Positions 52,302 to 62,057 of a stretch of DNA of 64,000 nucleotides are shown here, one piece after another (the stretch's first letter is position 1; every line of letters begins with the position of its first letter). A model generated the notes under the pieces. It ran no database searches. It saw only the letters and a program-made list of their open reading frames with translations, and was not told the DNA's origin. Source of the DNA: Polyangiaceae bacterium (lineage in GTDB: Bacteria > Myxococcota_A > Polyangia > Polyangiales > Polyangiaceae); NCBI GenBank assembly GCA_013361525.1, contig JABFXY010000029.1, forward strand, positions 17,091-81,090, in the 5' to 3' direction. A program made the translations under genes and the position numbers.

Positions 52302-53199
52302 TCGCCAACAGCGCAGTCACGGTCGCCGGCGAGGCACCGGCCTTCAATTCGACATCGGCCTTCGCGTGTTTGTATTTCACGTAGCCGAGCGCGAGGTTCT
52401 TCCAATCGCGCAACGCCACGCTGGTGACCTTTCCGATTTCGGTCCCGTCGTTCGTCGTAATGGTGTCGCCCATTGCAATGGGGCCGTCGACGAGGAGCTG
52501 GACCAGGCGCTTTTTGACGTGGCCGCGCTTCTCCAACATGAAGACGGCCTCTTGTCCGAGGTAGCAGCCCTTGTTGAAAGAGACGGCGTCGCGCTCGAGG
52601 GCAGGCTCCTGCGGGTAGTTGCTGTCGTCGAAGTCGACGCCGTGCTCCGCGATGCCGTGCTCGACGCGGACGCGCGTCCAACCGTCGTCCGACGCGACGC
52701 GCGCCGGTGCTGCCGCCTGAAGGACGGCGTCGACGGTAGGCTGGGCGGCGGGGGTGATGAACGCGACATCGAGGCCGGCTCGACGAACGACGCCGGCTCG
52801 CTCTCCGCGTGCGCGCGCGGCCTCTACGGCCTTACCGGCGTTGGGACCGAACGCGGCGAACCAACGCGGCCCCTCTTCCTGCAGCTCGAGCTCGACATCC
52901 TCCATGACGAGGTGGCGATCGAGCGTCTCGGTGATCTCGGCGGCCTTCTCGGTGCGCAGGCCGACGACCATGTCCTCTTCACCCAAGAGGACATAGATCT
53001 CCGACTGGATCTTGCCGTTCTTCGCGACGACGAGGCCGTACATGGCATCGCCGGGCCGCGCCTTCGCGAGCTCACACGTGACGAGCCCATTCAGCCAAGC
53101 TTGGCGGTCGGGGCCTCGAACGATCAACGTGCGCAGCGGCAGCGCTCGAAGCAGAGCTCCGTTTTGAACCGCGTCCAGATCGGCTTCGATGTCGCTCAT
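52279..53199 (-). CDS. ygfZ: Folate-binding YgfZ/GcvT-like protein
   Basis: The 306-residue protein is read from ATG 53199 (MSDIEADLDA); GTG 53217 is a possible alternative. It has the YgfZ/GcvT fold, with LPLRTLIVRGPDRQAWLNGL, a folate-type core and the signature KGCYLGQEAVFML. YgfZ helps assemble or repair Fe-S clusters with tetrahydrofolate. It is 42 bp downstream of a hotdog-fold gene on the same strand. Confidence 0.9.
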   Translation of the reverse strand: MSDIEADLDAVQNGALLRALPLRTLIVRGPDRQAWLNGLVTCELAKARPGDAMYGLVVAKNGKIQSEIYVLLGEEDMVVGLRTEKAAEITETLDRHLVMEDVELELQEEGPRWFAAFGPNAGKAVEAARARGERAGVVRRAGLDVAFITPAAQPTVDAVLQAAAPARVASDDGWTRVRVEHGIAEHGVDFDDSNYPQEPALERDAVSFNKGCYLGQEAVFMLEKRGHVKKRLVQLLVDGPIAMGDTITTNDGTEIGKVTSVALRDWKNLALGYVKYKHAKADVELKAGASPATVTALLAIKAEEES

Positions 53200-53241
53200 C
53201 GCCGGTCTGTTTGCCACCCTTCGCGGGCGACGTCGAGCGCG

Positions 53242-53751
53242 CTACGGAGCGGCGGTCGGGCGCGCGCTCACCTCGTTGACGTTGAGCCACACCGCCGACT
53301 GGTCGCCCTCGTAGCAGACCGCACCTTCGTGCCGGAACTCGAAGGAGTAACGGATGAAGTGGCGCGACTTGCCGAGGCGCCTCTTGGTCGCGACGCAGGT
53401 CGCCTCGATCGGCGCGCCGGGCTCGACGAGCTTTCGGAAGACGACGCGATGAATGTGCGTGCCGTAACCGACCCAACCCGCGTGATGTCGCAGGCCAAGC
53501 AGGTGATACGCGTGAACGAAGCCGAGCATTCCGGTCGCGTGGACCATGACCGCCCCAGCGACGTGTTTCGGATGCCGCGTCGGATGCGCCCGCTGCGCTT
53601 CCGTCAGGGGCAGCGGCACGTCCGTGGGCATGCGGCAGGTGACGAGGCTCTTCTCCTCGTCGAGGTCGAGGATGCCGTCGAAAAAGAGAACGTCCGGCGA
53701 ATACGGCAAATCCGCGAGGAAGTCGCTGTCGAAGGGGCGAAGTAGCGACAT
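53242..53751 (-). CDS. Hotdog-fold protein (FabA/FabZ-like)
   Basis: The 169-residue protein has a hotdog fold: VLFFDGILDLDEEKSLVT, then HPKHVAGAVMVHATGMLGFV as the central helix, and FIRYSFEFRHEGAVCYEG strands. The central helix resembles FabZ-like dehydratases, but the usual catalytic His and Glu arrangement could not be confirmed. A thioesterase or dehydratase role on an acyl-thioester is an inference. It is divergent from the kinase-FGE gene. Confidence 0.75.
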   Translation of the reverse strand: MSLLRPFDSDFLADLPYSPDVLFFDGILDLDEEKSLVTCRMPTDVPLPLTEAQRAHPTRHPKHVAGAVMVHATGMLGFVHAYHLLGLRHHAGWVGYGTHIHRVVFRKLVEPGAPIEATCVATKRRLGKSRHFIRYSFEFRHEGAVCYEGDQSAVWLNVNEVSARPTAAP

Positions 53752-53867
53752 CGGTACGGCGCTCGGCCTTACCAGCGCGGGCGCCCGCGAGCAAGCCGAC
53801 GACTCTCCGAGCCAACACGGGTATGGTTGACCCTCGCGTCGTACCAGGTAAGAGGAACCGCTAGCAA

Positions 53868-56123
53868 ATGGCCGCCGAGCCGCGTGATCCCTTCGACATC
53901 TGTGGCGTCACGATCGACGGAAAGTACCGCGTCGCGTCCGTCGTCGGCGACGGTGGCTTCGGGGTCGTGTACCGCGGCGTCCACAAAGGGTTCGGCGAGC
54001 TCATCGCCATCAAGTGTTTGAAGCTGCCGACCTCGCTCGACGAGGAGGCGCGGGCCGAGCTGCTCGAGAAGCTGCAGGACGAAGGGCGGCTGTTGCACCG
54101 CCTGTCGAAAGCGACGAGCGGCATCGTTCAGGCGCTCGACGTCGGCGCATTCACCACGCCGAGCGGCACGTGGGTCCCCTACCTCGTGATGGAGTGGCTC
54201 GAGGGCGAGACGCTCGGCGAGTACTTGAAGCGACGTGACCGCGAGGGCGAAGGCGGGCTGGCCCTGCCCGATGCCATTCGCCTCCTCGAGCCTGCCGCGC
54301 GCGCGCTCGCGATCGCACACGCGCAGAAGATCGCGCACCGCGACGTAAAGCCCGCCAACATTTTTCTCTCCGAGGTCGGCGGTCGAGCGACGGCGAAGGT
54401 GCTCGACTTCGGCATTGCGAAGGTCCTGTCGGATCACCGCGGCTACACGACCGCGCTCGAGAACACCGCAATGGCGCCGACCGCGTTCACGCCGCGTTAT
54501 GGCGCTCCCGAGCAATTCAACAAGCAGCGCGGCGCTACGGGTCCTTGGACCGACGTGTTCGCGCTGGCGCTCGTCCTCGTGGAGTGTGTGAGCGGGCGAA
54601 AGGCGCTCCAGGGAGACGACCCGACGCAGCTCTATATCGCCGCCGCAGATCCTGCGCTGCGCCCGACGTTGCGCGCTCGCGGCGTCGACGTCTCCGACGA
54701 GGTCGAAGAGGTGCTGCGCAAAGCGCTCGAAATCGAGCCGAAGAATCGTTTCGCCGACGCGGCGAGCTTCTGGTCCGCGCTGGAGATCGCCGCGCAAGTA
54801 CCCGGCTCGGAGACGTACCCGCAGGGCCTCGGCAGCGGTCGCGCGTCGAGCCCGTTCTCGTCCCAACCGAAGATATCGGTGCCCGTCCCTTCGAGCCTCG
54901 ACACTGCCGAGCAAGATCGAATGCTCGAGACGTCTGAGTATGCCGCACGTCGCCAGCTCCGCGTCGGGTCGGCTCCCGATTCGAAGGAAGCGCAGAGCGC
55001 CTTCCAGCCGACGATCCCGCTCGAATCACTGAAGGCGAAAAAAGAGGCCGCGGCGAGAGCGCGAGAGCGGGCTCGCGCGAGCGACCCGATGGAGGAGACG
55101 CCCGAGGGAGCGCGCCACGATACGAAGCGCAGCGCGCGCGTCGACGCGGACATGACGTCGACGCCGGCCTCGAAGGGCAGCTACGTCTGGGCCGGCCTCG
55201 CCGTCGCGGTCTTCGTCGGCGGCGCGGCGTTCGTCTACCGGACGCTCACATCGACGGCCGAGCCGAAGCGCGGGACGTCCAGCTCCGCGAGCGCGAGCGC
55301 CACATCGACGACCGCTCCGACGAGTCGCGCGACCGCCACCTCCCCCGTCAGCGCCGTCACCTCCGACACGGCGAGCGCACCGCTGCCGAGCGCGACCGTC
55401 ACCGATGCCACCGCCGACGCCAGCGCGACAACCAGCGCGTCGGTCGACGTCGGTCCGGTCGGCCCCGAGCACCAGGACATGTTGAAGATCGCAGGCGCGA
55501 CCTTCTCCATGGGTGAGGCCGGCACCGAGACGACGGTCCCCGCGTTCTGGGTCGATCGGCACGAGGTCACCGTTCGCCGTTATCGCGCGTGCATCAACGC
55601 GAAGGCCTGCACCGCCGCCGACAGCGTCCTCAACGCGGGCCCAGGCGAAGCGGAGAATTGGAATTCGAAATGCAATGCTCCGAAGAAGGAGCTCGATCAT
55701 CCAATCAACTGCGTCACGTTCGCGCAGGCGGATGCGTTCTGCAAATGGGAGGGCAAACGCCTGCCCACCGAAGCGGAATGGGAGCTCGCCGCCCGTAGCC
55801 CGAAGAACAATCGATACCCATGGGGCAATGGCGAGCCGGTCTGCGACGTGGCTTGTTTCGATCGCAATGCGGGGTGCCTACAGACCAGCGTCGGCGTCGG
55901 CTCCTGCGCGGTCGGCAGCATGGCGAGCGATATCACCAACGAGCTCGTCTACGATTTCGGCGCCAACGTCTCGGAATGGGTGACATCCGACGGCAACGAG
56001 CGCATCGCCAAGGGCGGGAATTTCCTGTCCGGTCCCGAAGCGCTGCTGTCGACGAGTCGCGCAACGCGCCCCGACGGCTATGCGCACGTGACGGTGGGCT
56101 TCCGCTGCGCGACGACGCAATAG
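53868..56123 (+). CDS. Membrane Ser/Thr protein kinase fused to FGE-sulfatase-like domain
   Basis: The 751-residue protein has a complete kinase domain (about 18-300): [15 protein letters not shown], Lys in [28 protein letters not shown] and RYGAPEQF. A charged linker follows, a membrane helix at about 437-458 ([19 protein letters not shown]), an Ala/Ser/Thr stretch (about 462-520), then a C-terminal sulfatase-modifying/FGE-like domain (about 540-751) with [34 protein letters not shown] and VGFRCATT. The kinase is inside and the FGE-like part outside, so the latter is more likely a sensor or binding domain than an enzyme. Confidence 0.92.
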   Translation: MAAEPRDPFDICGVTIDGKYRVASVVGDGGFGVVYRGVHKGFGELIAIKCLKLPTSLDEEARAELLEKLQDEGRLLHRLSKATSGIVQALDVGAFTTPSGTWVPYLVMEWLEGETLGEYLKRRDREGEGGLALPDAIRLLEPAARALAIAHAQKIAHRDVKPANIFLSEVGGRATAKVLDFGIAKVLSDHRGYTTALENTAMAPTAFTPRYGAPEQFNKQRGATGPWTDVFALALVLVECVSGRKALQGDDPTQLYIAAADPALRPTLRARGVDVSDEVEEVLRKALEIEPKNRFADAASFWSALEIAAQVPGSETYPQGLGSGRASSPFSSQPKISVPVPSSLDTAEQDRMLETSEYAARRQLRVGSAPDSKEAQSAFQPTIPLESLKAKKEAAARARERARASDPMEETPEGARHDTKRSARVDADMTSTPASKGSYVWAGLAVAVFVGGAAFVYRTLTSTAEPKRGTSSSASASATSTTAPTSRATATSPVSAVTSDTASAPLPSATVTDATADASATTSASVDVGPVGPEHQDMLKIAGATFSMGEAGTETTVPAFWVDRHEVTVRRYRACINAKACTAADSVLNAGPGEAENWNSKCNAPKKELDHPINCVTFAQADAFCKWEGKRLPTEAEWELAARSPKNNRYPWGNGEPVCDVACFDRNAGCLQTSVGVGSCAVGSMASDITNELVYDFGANVSEWVTSDGNERIAKGGNFLSGPEALLSTSRATRPDGYAHVTVGFRCATTQ

Positions 56124-56146
56124 CGATCGCCGCGCAGCGCGCAGTG

Positions 56147-56608
56147 CTATCGACCGCCGATCTTGATCACCATCAAGATCAAGATGGTCAGCTTCAAGAA
56201 GTGCGTAATGCCGGCGAACATACCGACTCGTTTGACGAGGGGCTGCGCGTCGCGAGCGTTTTCGGAGGCTAGCGATTCACCGAGCCGCGCGACCGTCCCC
56301 TTCAGCGGGAAGAACTCCACCGTGAGGACGACGAGCGCCAGCGTGAAGCCCGCATGAATGCGCGGCGAGACGGCCCCGAAGCCGCCGAGCGAGAAGATCA
56401 TCCCGAGCCCTGACAGGATCGTGAGGATTGCGCCGATCGTCGCGATCGAAAGTTGGCGCTCGACACGCGACACGACGACGTCGGTGTGCGGTTTCCCTCG
56501 CGCGATCGACTTCTTCAGATCGCTCACGATCGTGAGTGGCGTCGCGAACCACACCGCCATCGACAGCAGGTGGACGATCCGAATCGCGTAGTAGACCTCT
56601 TGAGGCAT
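56147..56608 (-). CDS. Unknown four-helix membrane protein
   Basis: The 153-residue protein starts at ATG 56608 behind AGGA. Four hydrophobic segments are visible (about 7-27, 53-75, 83-103, 132-150), with loops RGKPHTDVVVSRVERQLS and ESLASENARDAQPLVKRV. The layout resembles small CopD/DUF2269-like proteins, as inference only. It follows the YkgJ gene by 10 bp and is probably co-transcribed with it. Confidence 0.75.
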   Translation of the reverse strand: MPQEVYYAIRIVHLLSMAVWFATPLTIVSDLKKSIARGKPHTDVVVSRVERQLSIATIGAILTILSGLGMIFSLGGFGAVSPRIHAGFTLALVVLTVEFFPLKGTVARLGESLASENARDAQPLVKRVGMFAGITHFLKLTILILMVIKIGGR

Positions 56609-56618
56609 GGTTCTTTTC

Positions 56619-57257
56619 CTATGAACGGGCCCGCGCGTCGTCCCGAATGCTCAGCGTCGATTCACGCGCCGCGAGGCATGCCTCGCTGCCGACCGGAAAC
56701 ACGCGACAGTTGAAGGGCCGCAGCTCATAGATGTGGCACTTGTTGTCCTCGGCAAGGTTTCGGCAGCGGCCGTTGTCCAAAAACCGAAGCGTCACTTTGC
56801 CGTCGCGCGAGCGCTTGACGTAGGGCTTCTTCGCGAGCTCCGGACGCCCGCCCTCGCGAAAGCGCTCGAAGTCTTCCTCGTCGAGGATGACGTTCGCTTC
56901 GTGGCAGCACGCTCCGCACTCGAGGCAATCGAGGCGCATCTTGCGCGTCGGGCCTTCGTGGATCGAGTCGCGGTCGCACCAGTCGAGGACGGCATCGAGC
57001 GAATGGACGGCGGCACGCGCGATGAACAGGCCTTTGGCGGGGCCTTCTTTCACGCGGACGTAGCGCCGCTGCTCGAGGGCGAGGACCGCCCAGAGCGCGC
57101 TCTCGGTGACGGCGCCTTGCTCGTCGACGCCGAGGAGCAGATCGATGTGCTTGTCGCTGTGCTGAATGGCGGCGTGACCACCCTGCCGGACCCATTGGGC
57201 GGCGCGGCCGGAAAAGCGTGGAATGAAACGGCGCCACACCGGACGCTCGACGCGCAT
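56619..57257 (-). CDS. YkgJ-family cysteine-cluster protein
   Basis: The 212-residue protein is read from ATG 57257 behind GGAG (TTGGAGCGCC). The N-terminal half is unrecognised. The C-terminal half carries the zinc/iron-chelating CxxCxxCC domain: CLECGACCHEANVIL and CRNLAEDNKCHIYELRPFNC followed by RVFP. Such proteins bind a metal, perhaps an Fe-S cluster, of unknown use. The neighbour is a small membrane protein. Confidence 0.85.
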   Translation of the reverse strand: MRVERPVWRRFIPRFSGRAAQWVRQGGHAAIQHSDKHIDLLLGVDEQGAVTESALWAVLALEQRRYVRVKEGPAKGLFIARAAVHSLDAVLDWCDRDSIHEGPTRKMRLDCLECGACCHEANVILDEEDFERFREGGRPELAKKPYVKRSRDGKVTLRFLDNGRCRNLAEDNKCHIYELRPFNCRVFPVGSEACLAARESTLSIRDDARARS

Positions 57258-57390
57258 GGCGCTCCAACTGCCACGAGTCGGCGGCCCTGCCAAGGATCTT
57301 GGTCCGCACAGGAGTGGGTGCCCAGTGCGAGCGCAGCGAGCACCTACCAGGCGGGACCCACGACGTCGTGCGGACGCGCGACAACAACGT

Positions 57391-57406
57391 CTGACTTGCC
57401 GGTCAG
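57391..57406. promoter_or_regulatory. CTGAC-N6-GTCAG palindrome, possible TetR operator
   Basis: CTGAC and GTCAG flank TTGCCG, overlapping the stop codon of the TetR gene and lying 134 bp upstream of the YkgJ start on the minus strand. The same CTGAC-N6-GTCAG pattern occurs at 58327-58346. It is inferred as an operator from architecture only. Confidence 0.4.
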
Positions 57407-58077
57407 TCCGAGCGTTTTCGCTTTGCGCGAGCAGGGCCTTGCTCGACAGGCGGAGGAGCGGGCGTCGCGAGCGCACGACCATCGGGAGCGACGCGGAGGA
57501 AGCCCTTCTCGAGAAACCCGAAGAGCTTCTCCACGACGTCCTCGCGCGGACGCGCGCGCCCCGCGACCGTCGCTTCGAGCAGCACTTCCTTCAGCGATCC
57601 CAGCGCGACCGTCGCGAAGAACTCGGTGTCGCCGTCGACGACGATGTGGAGCCTCTGCCCCTCGCTCAGCGAATCGCGAAGGAGCGACCGCGCCGTGTCG
57701 TAGAAGCTCGCGATCTTCTGCACGAAGGCCGGATCCAGCCCCGCCGCGTACGAAAGCAGAATCCGCGTGAGCGCCGGGTCATCCATGAACACCGCGACGA
57801 CCGCGCGGATGTTGTGCTCGATCTGCGCGCGCACGTCGCGCTCGACATCGACGCGAAGAATCGCCCCGCCGAGCCGCGCAAACAGCCCATCGACGAGCTC
57901 CTCGAGGACCGCGCGCTTGTCCTTGAAGTAGAGGTAGTAGGTCCCCTTCGCGACGTTCGCCGCCGCGCAAATGTCCTCGACCTTCGCGTCGTGGTACCCG
58001 CGGCTCGCGAACACATCCCGCGCCGCCCGAAGCAGCGCCTGCCTGCGCTCACGCTTGTCGATCCGCTCCGTCGCCAC
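57403..58077 (-). CDS. TetR-family transcriptional regulator
   Basis: The 224-residue protein starts at GTG 58077 (VATERIDKRERRQALLRAAR). The N-terminal HTH (about 10-60) has VFASRGYHDAKVEDICAAAN and VAKGTYYLYFKDK. The C-terminal ligand-binding part is alpha-helical. It is divergent from the activase gene, with a palindrome between them, so autoregulation and control of the activase are plausible. The ligand is unknown. Confidence 0.92.
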   Translation of the reverse strand: MATERIDKRERRQALLRAARDVFASRGYHDAKVEDICAAANVAKGTYYLYFKDKRAVLEELVDGLFARLGGAILRVDVERDVRAQIEHNIRAVVAVFMDDPALTRILLSYAAGLDPAFVQKIASFYDTARSLLRDSLSEGQRLHIVVDGDTEFFATVALGSLKEVLLEATVAGRARPREDVVEKLFGFLEKGFLRVAPDGRALATPAPPPVEQGPARAKRKRSD

Positions 58078-58122
58078 GTCGGCACGACGAGACCAGACAA
58101 ACGCCGAGAGACAAAGCGGAGA

Positions 58123-58255
58123 AGCGGGGTCGCCAAGGGCGCCAAGGGCAGAAAGAGGAGGAAGAAGAGAGTTTGTTTCGAATCTCGAGGAGCGCTGTTT
58201 CTTCCCCCTTCTCTTCTTCCTCTTTCTGCTCCTTGCCCCCGTGGGCGACCCCTCT
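58123..58255. repeat. Long inverted repeat (GTCGCCAAGGGCGCCAAG family)
   Basis: The left arm starts AGCGGGGTCGCCAAGGGCGC and the right arm ends GTGGGCGACCCCTCT; arms of about 46 nt pair with some mismatches across a short centre. The left arm is nearly identical to that at 12908. Here it lies between divergent genes, so its job cannot be transcription termination for a convergent pair. Confidence 0.8.
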
Positions 58256-58326
58256 CCGTCGTCAAACGTGACGTTACGTCACGCGACCGCGGTGGGTTGC
58301 TCGTTCGAAAGACGGGTGATACCAGT

Positions 58327-58346
58327 GACTGACCCACGAGTCAGTC
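58327..58346. promoter_or_regulatory. GACTGAC-N6-GTCAGTC palindrome, likely TetR operator
   Basis: A 7-bp perfect inverted repeat with a CCACGA spacer lies about 80 bp upstream of the activase GTG and 250 bp upstream of the TetR start. Size and symmetry fit TetR-family operators. It shares CTGAC-N6-GTCAG with the site at 57391. Confidence 0.5.
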
Positions 58347-58426
58347 CGCGCACGGGCACCCGTCCATGCAGCACGCGCGAGGCCGACCTTCGAGCTTTCT
58401 CCTGAATTGCGGAGGCGCGTGACGAC

Positions 58427-61400
58427 GTGAGAACCGGACCTTCCACACGTGTTGAGCCGCTCGTCATCGGGATCGATGTCGGGTCCACCACCGTCAAAGC
58501 GGTCGCCCTCGATCCGACGAACCTCGAGATCCTGTGGAGCGACTACCAGCGCCACCAGACCAAGCAGCCCGAGAAGGTGCTCGAGCTGCTCGAGGACATC
58601 GCCGCGAGCTTCCCCGCCTCCGACGCGTCGAAATGGCGCGTGTTCATGACGGGCTCGGGCGCGATGCCGCTCTGCCCGCCGCTCGGCGCGAAGTTCGTGC
58701 AAGAGGTCAACGCCGTCACCCTCGCGGTGGAGAAGCTCCACCCCGACGTTCGCAGCGTCATCGAGCTCGGCGGCCAAGACGCGAAGATCATCATGTTCAA
58801 CGTCGATCCGACGACGGGTGAGCGCACCGCGTCGCCATCGATGAACGACAAGTGCGCGTCCGGCACCGGCGCGACGATCGACAAATGCATGATCAAGGTG
58901 GGCCTGCCCCCGGAGCTCGCGGTGCAGGTGCACTTCGACGACTCGAAGCTCCACCACGTCGCCGCCAAATGCGGCGTCTTCGCCGAGACGGACATCGTCA
59001 ACCTGGTGAAGAGCGGCATCCCCTCGAAGGAGATCCTCTGCTCGCTCGCCGACGCGATCGTCCTGCAGAACCTCAGCGTGCTGACCCGCGGGTCGACGCT
59101 GAAGCACAAGGTCATTTTGCTCGGCGGCCCCAACACCTACCTGCCGTTTTTGCAGGAGTGCTGGCGTCTTCGCATTCCGCAAATCTGGGCCGAGCGCGGC
59201 TACGACTACCCGAAGGACGTCCCGATCGAAGAGCTCATCTTCGTCCCGGAGAACTCCCAGTACTACGCGGCCTACGGCGCCTGCGTGTACGGCCTCGAAG
59301 AGGCGGCGCACGTCGGCATCTACACCGGCATGGAAGGCCTCGTCGAGTACATGAAGAACGGCCGCAAGGCCCGCCTCGGCGCCAGCGCCGGCCCGCCGCT
59401 CGTGAAGACCTCGAACGAGAAAGAGACGTTCGCCGAGCTCTTCAAGATCCCGCGATTTTCGCCGAAGAAGCTCGAGCCGGGCCAGAAGGTCCGCGCCGTC
59501 ATCGGTCTCGACGGTGGGTCGACGTCCTCGAAGGCCGTCCTCATCGGCGAAGACGGTGAAATCATCTGCAAGGGTTACCAGCTCTCGAAGGGCAACCCGA
59601 TCCAGGACACCAAAGAGCTGCTTGCACAGCTCAAGGCCTACGTCGTCGATCAGGGCGCGGAGCTCGAGGTCATGGGCTTCGGCGCGACCGGCTACGCGGC
59701 CGACGTGCTCGAGCAATGCGTGAAGAGCGACGTGAACATCGTCGAGACGGTCGCGCACATGATGAGCGCGGTGAAGTTCTTCGGCGACGTCGACGTCATC
59801 TGCGACATCGGCGGGCAGGACATCAAGGTCCTGTTCATGCGCAACGGCGACATCTCGAACTTCAAGCTCTCGAACTCCTGCTCTGCCGGTAACGGCATGT
59901 TGCTGCAGGCGATGGCGGACCAGTTCGGACTGCCGGTGACGCAATATGCCGACACGGCCTTCCAAGCCGAGCTCGCCCCGAAGTTCAGCTACGGCTGCGC
60001 CGTCTTCCTCGACACCGACCGCGTGAACTTCCAAAAAGAGGGCTTCTCGAAAGAAGAGCTCCTCGCCGGGCTCGCGCAGGTATTGCCGAAGAACGTTTGG
60101 CAATACGTCGTCCAGATCCCGCGCCTCGCGTCGCTGGGTAAGCGCTTCGTCCTTCAGGGCGGAACGCAATACAACCTCGCGGCCGTCAAAGCCCAGGTCG
60201 ACTACATCAAAGAGCGCGTGCCGGGCTCGGAGATCTTCGTCCACCCGCACACGGGCGAAGCCGGCGCGATCGGAGCCGCGTTCGAGACGCTGCGTGTCGT
60301 CAAACGCCGCGGCAAATCGACGTTCATCGGGCTCGATGCGGCGATCAACCTCGATTACACGACCAAGAACGACGACGAGACCGTTTGCCACTTCTGCCCG
60401 AACGAGTGCAAACGGACCTTCATCGACACGAAGACGCCGTCCGGCGAGACGAGCCGCTACATCGCAGGCTTCAGCTGCGAAAAGGGCACCGTCGAGAGCG
60501 AAGAGGCGATGCTCGCCCTCGTCGCCGACCGAAAGAAGATCGCGAAGCAGTTCCCGAACCTCGTCGACTACGAGGCAAAGCTCGCGTTCCGCCACTTCTA
60601 CAAGCCCGCGCCGATGCCGGCCGAGGGCACGCAGATCAAGGACGTCGTGGTGAAGCGCGGCTTCCTCGGCATCAAGCGCGTCGAGACCACGCGTGCGTTC
60701 CTGCGCAGCTCGAAGCAAACCCAAGAGCAACTGCGCCGGATCCGCGTCGGCATGCCGCGCGCGATGAACATGTACTCGACGGCGCCGTACTTCCGGACGT
60801 ACTTCGAGGCGCTCGGCATCCCGAAGCAGAACGTCGTCTTCAGCGACGAGACGACCGAAGAGATGTGGGTCGAGGGTGGCAAATACGGGTCGGTCGACCC
60901 CTGCTACCCGTCGAAGGTCTGCCAAGCCCATATCCACAATCTGCTGTTCCACCAGCACACCGAAAAGAAGCCGCTCAAATACGTCTTCTTCCCGATCCTC
61001 ACGCACGTGCCGAGCTTCGGCGAGAACGTGATGGATAAGACGAGCTGCCCCATCGTCGCCGGTGTGCCCGACGTCATGAAGGCGGCCTTCACGAAGGAGG
61101 TCGACTTCTTCGCGCAGCGCGGCATCGAATATCTCGATACGCCGCTCAGCTTCGCGGAGATGCACCTGACCGCAAAGCGCATGTTCGAGACGTGGGGCCC
61201 GCGCCTCGGCGTCACGCAGGACGAGAGCGACCACGCCCACAAAGAGGGTATGCGCGCGCTCGCCGCGTTCGAGGCGGACCTTCAAGAGAAGGGCCGCGCA
61301 ATCCTCGAGACGGTCGAGTCCGAAAACCGCGTCTGCATCCTCACCGTCTCGCGGCCCTATCACTCGGACCCGGGGCTCAATCACGGCATCCCGGAAGAGT

Positions 61401-62041
61401 TCCAGGTGCTCGGCTATCCGGTCTTGAGCGTGCGAAGCATCCCGCGCGACTTCGATTACCTGAAGCGCTACTTCAAAGAAGAAGTTCAAAAGGGGCAGCA
61501 TCCGCTCGACATCAACGATGTCTGGCCGGAGAACTACTCCGCGAACAGCGCGCAGAAGGTGTGGGCCGTCAAATTCGCGGCGCGCCACCCGAACGTCGTG
61601 CTGCTCGACCTATCGAGCTTCAAATGCGGCCACGACGCGCCGACCTACGGCATCGTGGAGAGCATCGTGTCGGCGAGCGCGACGCCTTACCAGGCATTGC
61701 ACGACATCGACGCGAACAAGCCGGGCGGCTCGATCAAGATCCGCGTGAAGACGTTCGCGCACAGCCTCAAGCTCTACCAAGAGACGCTCGAAGACGTCGC
61801 GACGAAGAAGTCCGAGCTCGAGCTCAGCTTGGACAAGAAGCGGCTCGAGCTGATGAAGCTCAAGCAACAGCAGCTCGCCGATCGGCAGCAAACCGATCCG
61901 GCGCTCGCAGCTCGAATCGAAGAGATGGCGGAGAAAATTCGCCGCTACGAGGCGCCCGTGCGAAAGCCGGAGCCTCCGCGCGATCTCGTGCAGTTGAAGA
62001 AGAAGGCAGTCGACGGCAGCACCGTTCCCGTGGGCGTTTGA
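58427..62041 (+). CDS. Large 2-hydroxyacyl-CoA dehydratase activase (BadF/HgdC type, duplicated)
   Basis: The 1204-residue protein starts at GTG 58427 with GGAGG 11 bp upstream. Two BadF/HgdC ATPase domains follow one another: the first (about 12-330) has VIGIDVGSTTVKAVALD, LGGQDAK, NDKCASGTG (Cys143) and KCGVFAETD (Cys182); the second (about 357-640) has VIGLDGGSTSSKAVLIG, IGGQDIK, NSCSAGNG (Cys485) and YGCAVFLDTD (Cys524). A DUF2229-type domain (about 765-960) and further Cys-containing segments follow, then a coiled tail. Activases use ATP and a [4Fe-4S] cluster to inject an electron into a 2-hydroxyacyl-CoA dehydratase, here probably the next gene. Confidence 0.88.
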   Translation: MRTGPSTRVEPLVIGIDVGSTTVKAVALDPTNLEILWSDYQRHQTKQPEKVLELLEDIAASFPASDASKWRVFMTGSGAMPLCPPLGAKFVQEVNAVTLAVEKLHPDVRSVIELGGQDAKIIMFNVDPTTGERTASPSMNDKCASGTGATIDKCMIKVGLPPELAVQVHFDDSKLHHVAAKCGVFAETDIVNLVKSGIPSKEILCSLADAIVLQNLSVLTRGSTLKHKVILLGGPNTYLPFLQECWRLRIPQIWAERGYDYPKDVPIEELIFVPENSQYYAAYGACVYGLEEAAHVGIYTGMEGLVEYMKNGRKARLGASAGPPLVKTSNEKETFAELFKIPRFSPKKLEPGQKVRAVIGLDGGSTSSKAVLIGEDGEIICKGYQLSKGNPIQDTKELLAQLKAYVVDQGAELEVMGFGATGYAADVLEQCVKSDVNIVETVAHMMSAVKFFGDVDVICDIGGQDIKVLFMRNGDISNFKLSNSCSAGNGMLLQAMADQFGLPVTQYADTAFQAELAPKFSYGCAVFLDTDRVNFQKEGFSKEELLAGLAQVLPKNVWQYVVQIPRLASLGKRFVLQGGTQYNLAAVKAQVDYIKERVPGSEIFVHPHTGEAGAIGAAFETLRVVKRRGKSTFIGLDAAINLDYTTKNDDETVCHFCPNECKRTFIDTKTPSGETSRYIAGFSCEKGTVESEEAMLALVADRKKIAKQFPNLVDYEAKLAFRHFYKPAPMPAEGTQIKDVVVKRGFLGIKRVETTRAFLRSSKQTQEQLRRIRVGMPRAMNMYSTAPYFRTYFEALGIPKQNVVFSDETTEEMWVEGGKYGSVDPCYPSKVCQAHIHNLLFHQHTEKKPLKYVFFPILTHVPSFGENVMDKTSCPIVAGVPDVMKAAFTKEVDFFAQRGIEYLDTPLSFAEMHLTAKRMFETWGPRLGVTQDESDHAHKEGMRALAAFEADLQEKGRAILETVESENRVCILTVSRPYHSDPGLNHGIPEEFQVLGYPVLSVRSIPRDFDYLKRYFKEEVQKGQHPLDINDVWPENYSANSAQKVWAVKFAARHPNVVLLDLSSFKCGHDAPTYGIVESIVSASATPYQALHDIDANKPGGSIKIRVKTFAHSLKLYQETLEDVATKKSELELSLDKKRLELMKLKQQQLADRQQTDPALAARIEEMAEKIRRYEAPVRKPEPPRDLVQLKKKAVDGSTVPVGV

Positions 62042-62057
62042 GCGATCGAGGAAGAAC

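Larger units (their letters stand above)
58078..58426. other. 349-bp divergent region with long inverted repeat
   Basis: It holds no gene. It contains the inverted repeat at 58123-58255, the palindrome at 58327-58346 and a GGAGG at 58411-58415 in front of the activase GTG start. No confident -35/-10 pair was identified. Confidence 0.7.

Noticed and set aside
58427..62041. Long antisense open frame of 1104 aa on the minus strand (58274-61588)
   Set aside because: It is an antisense shadow of the activase with no recognisable motifs; the plus-strand gene is clear.
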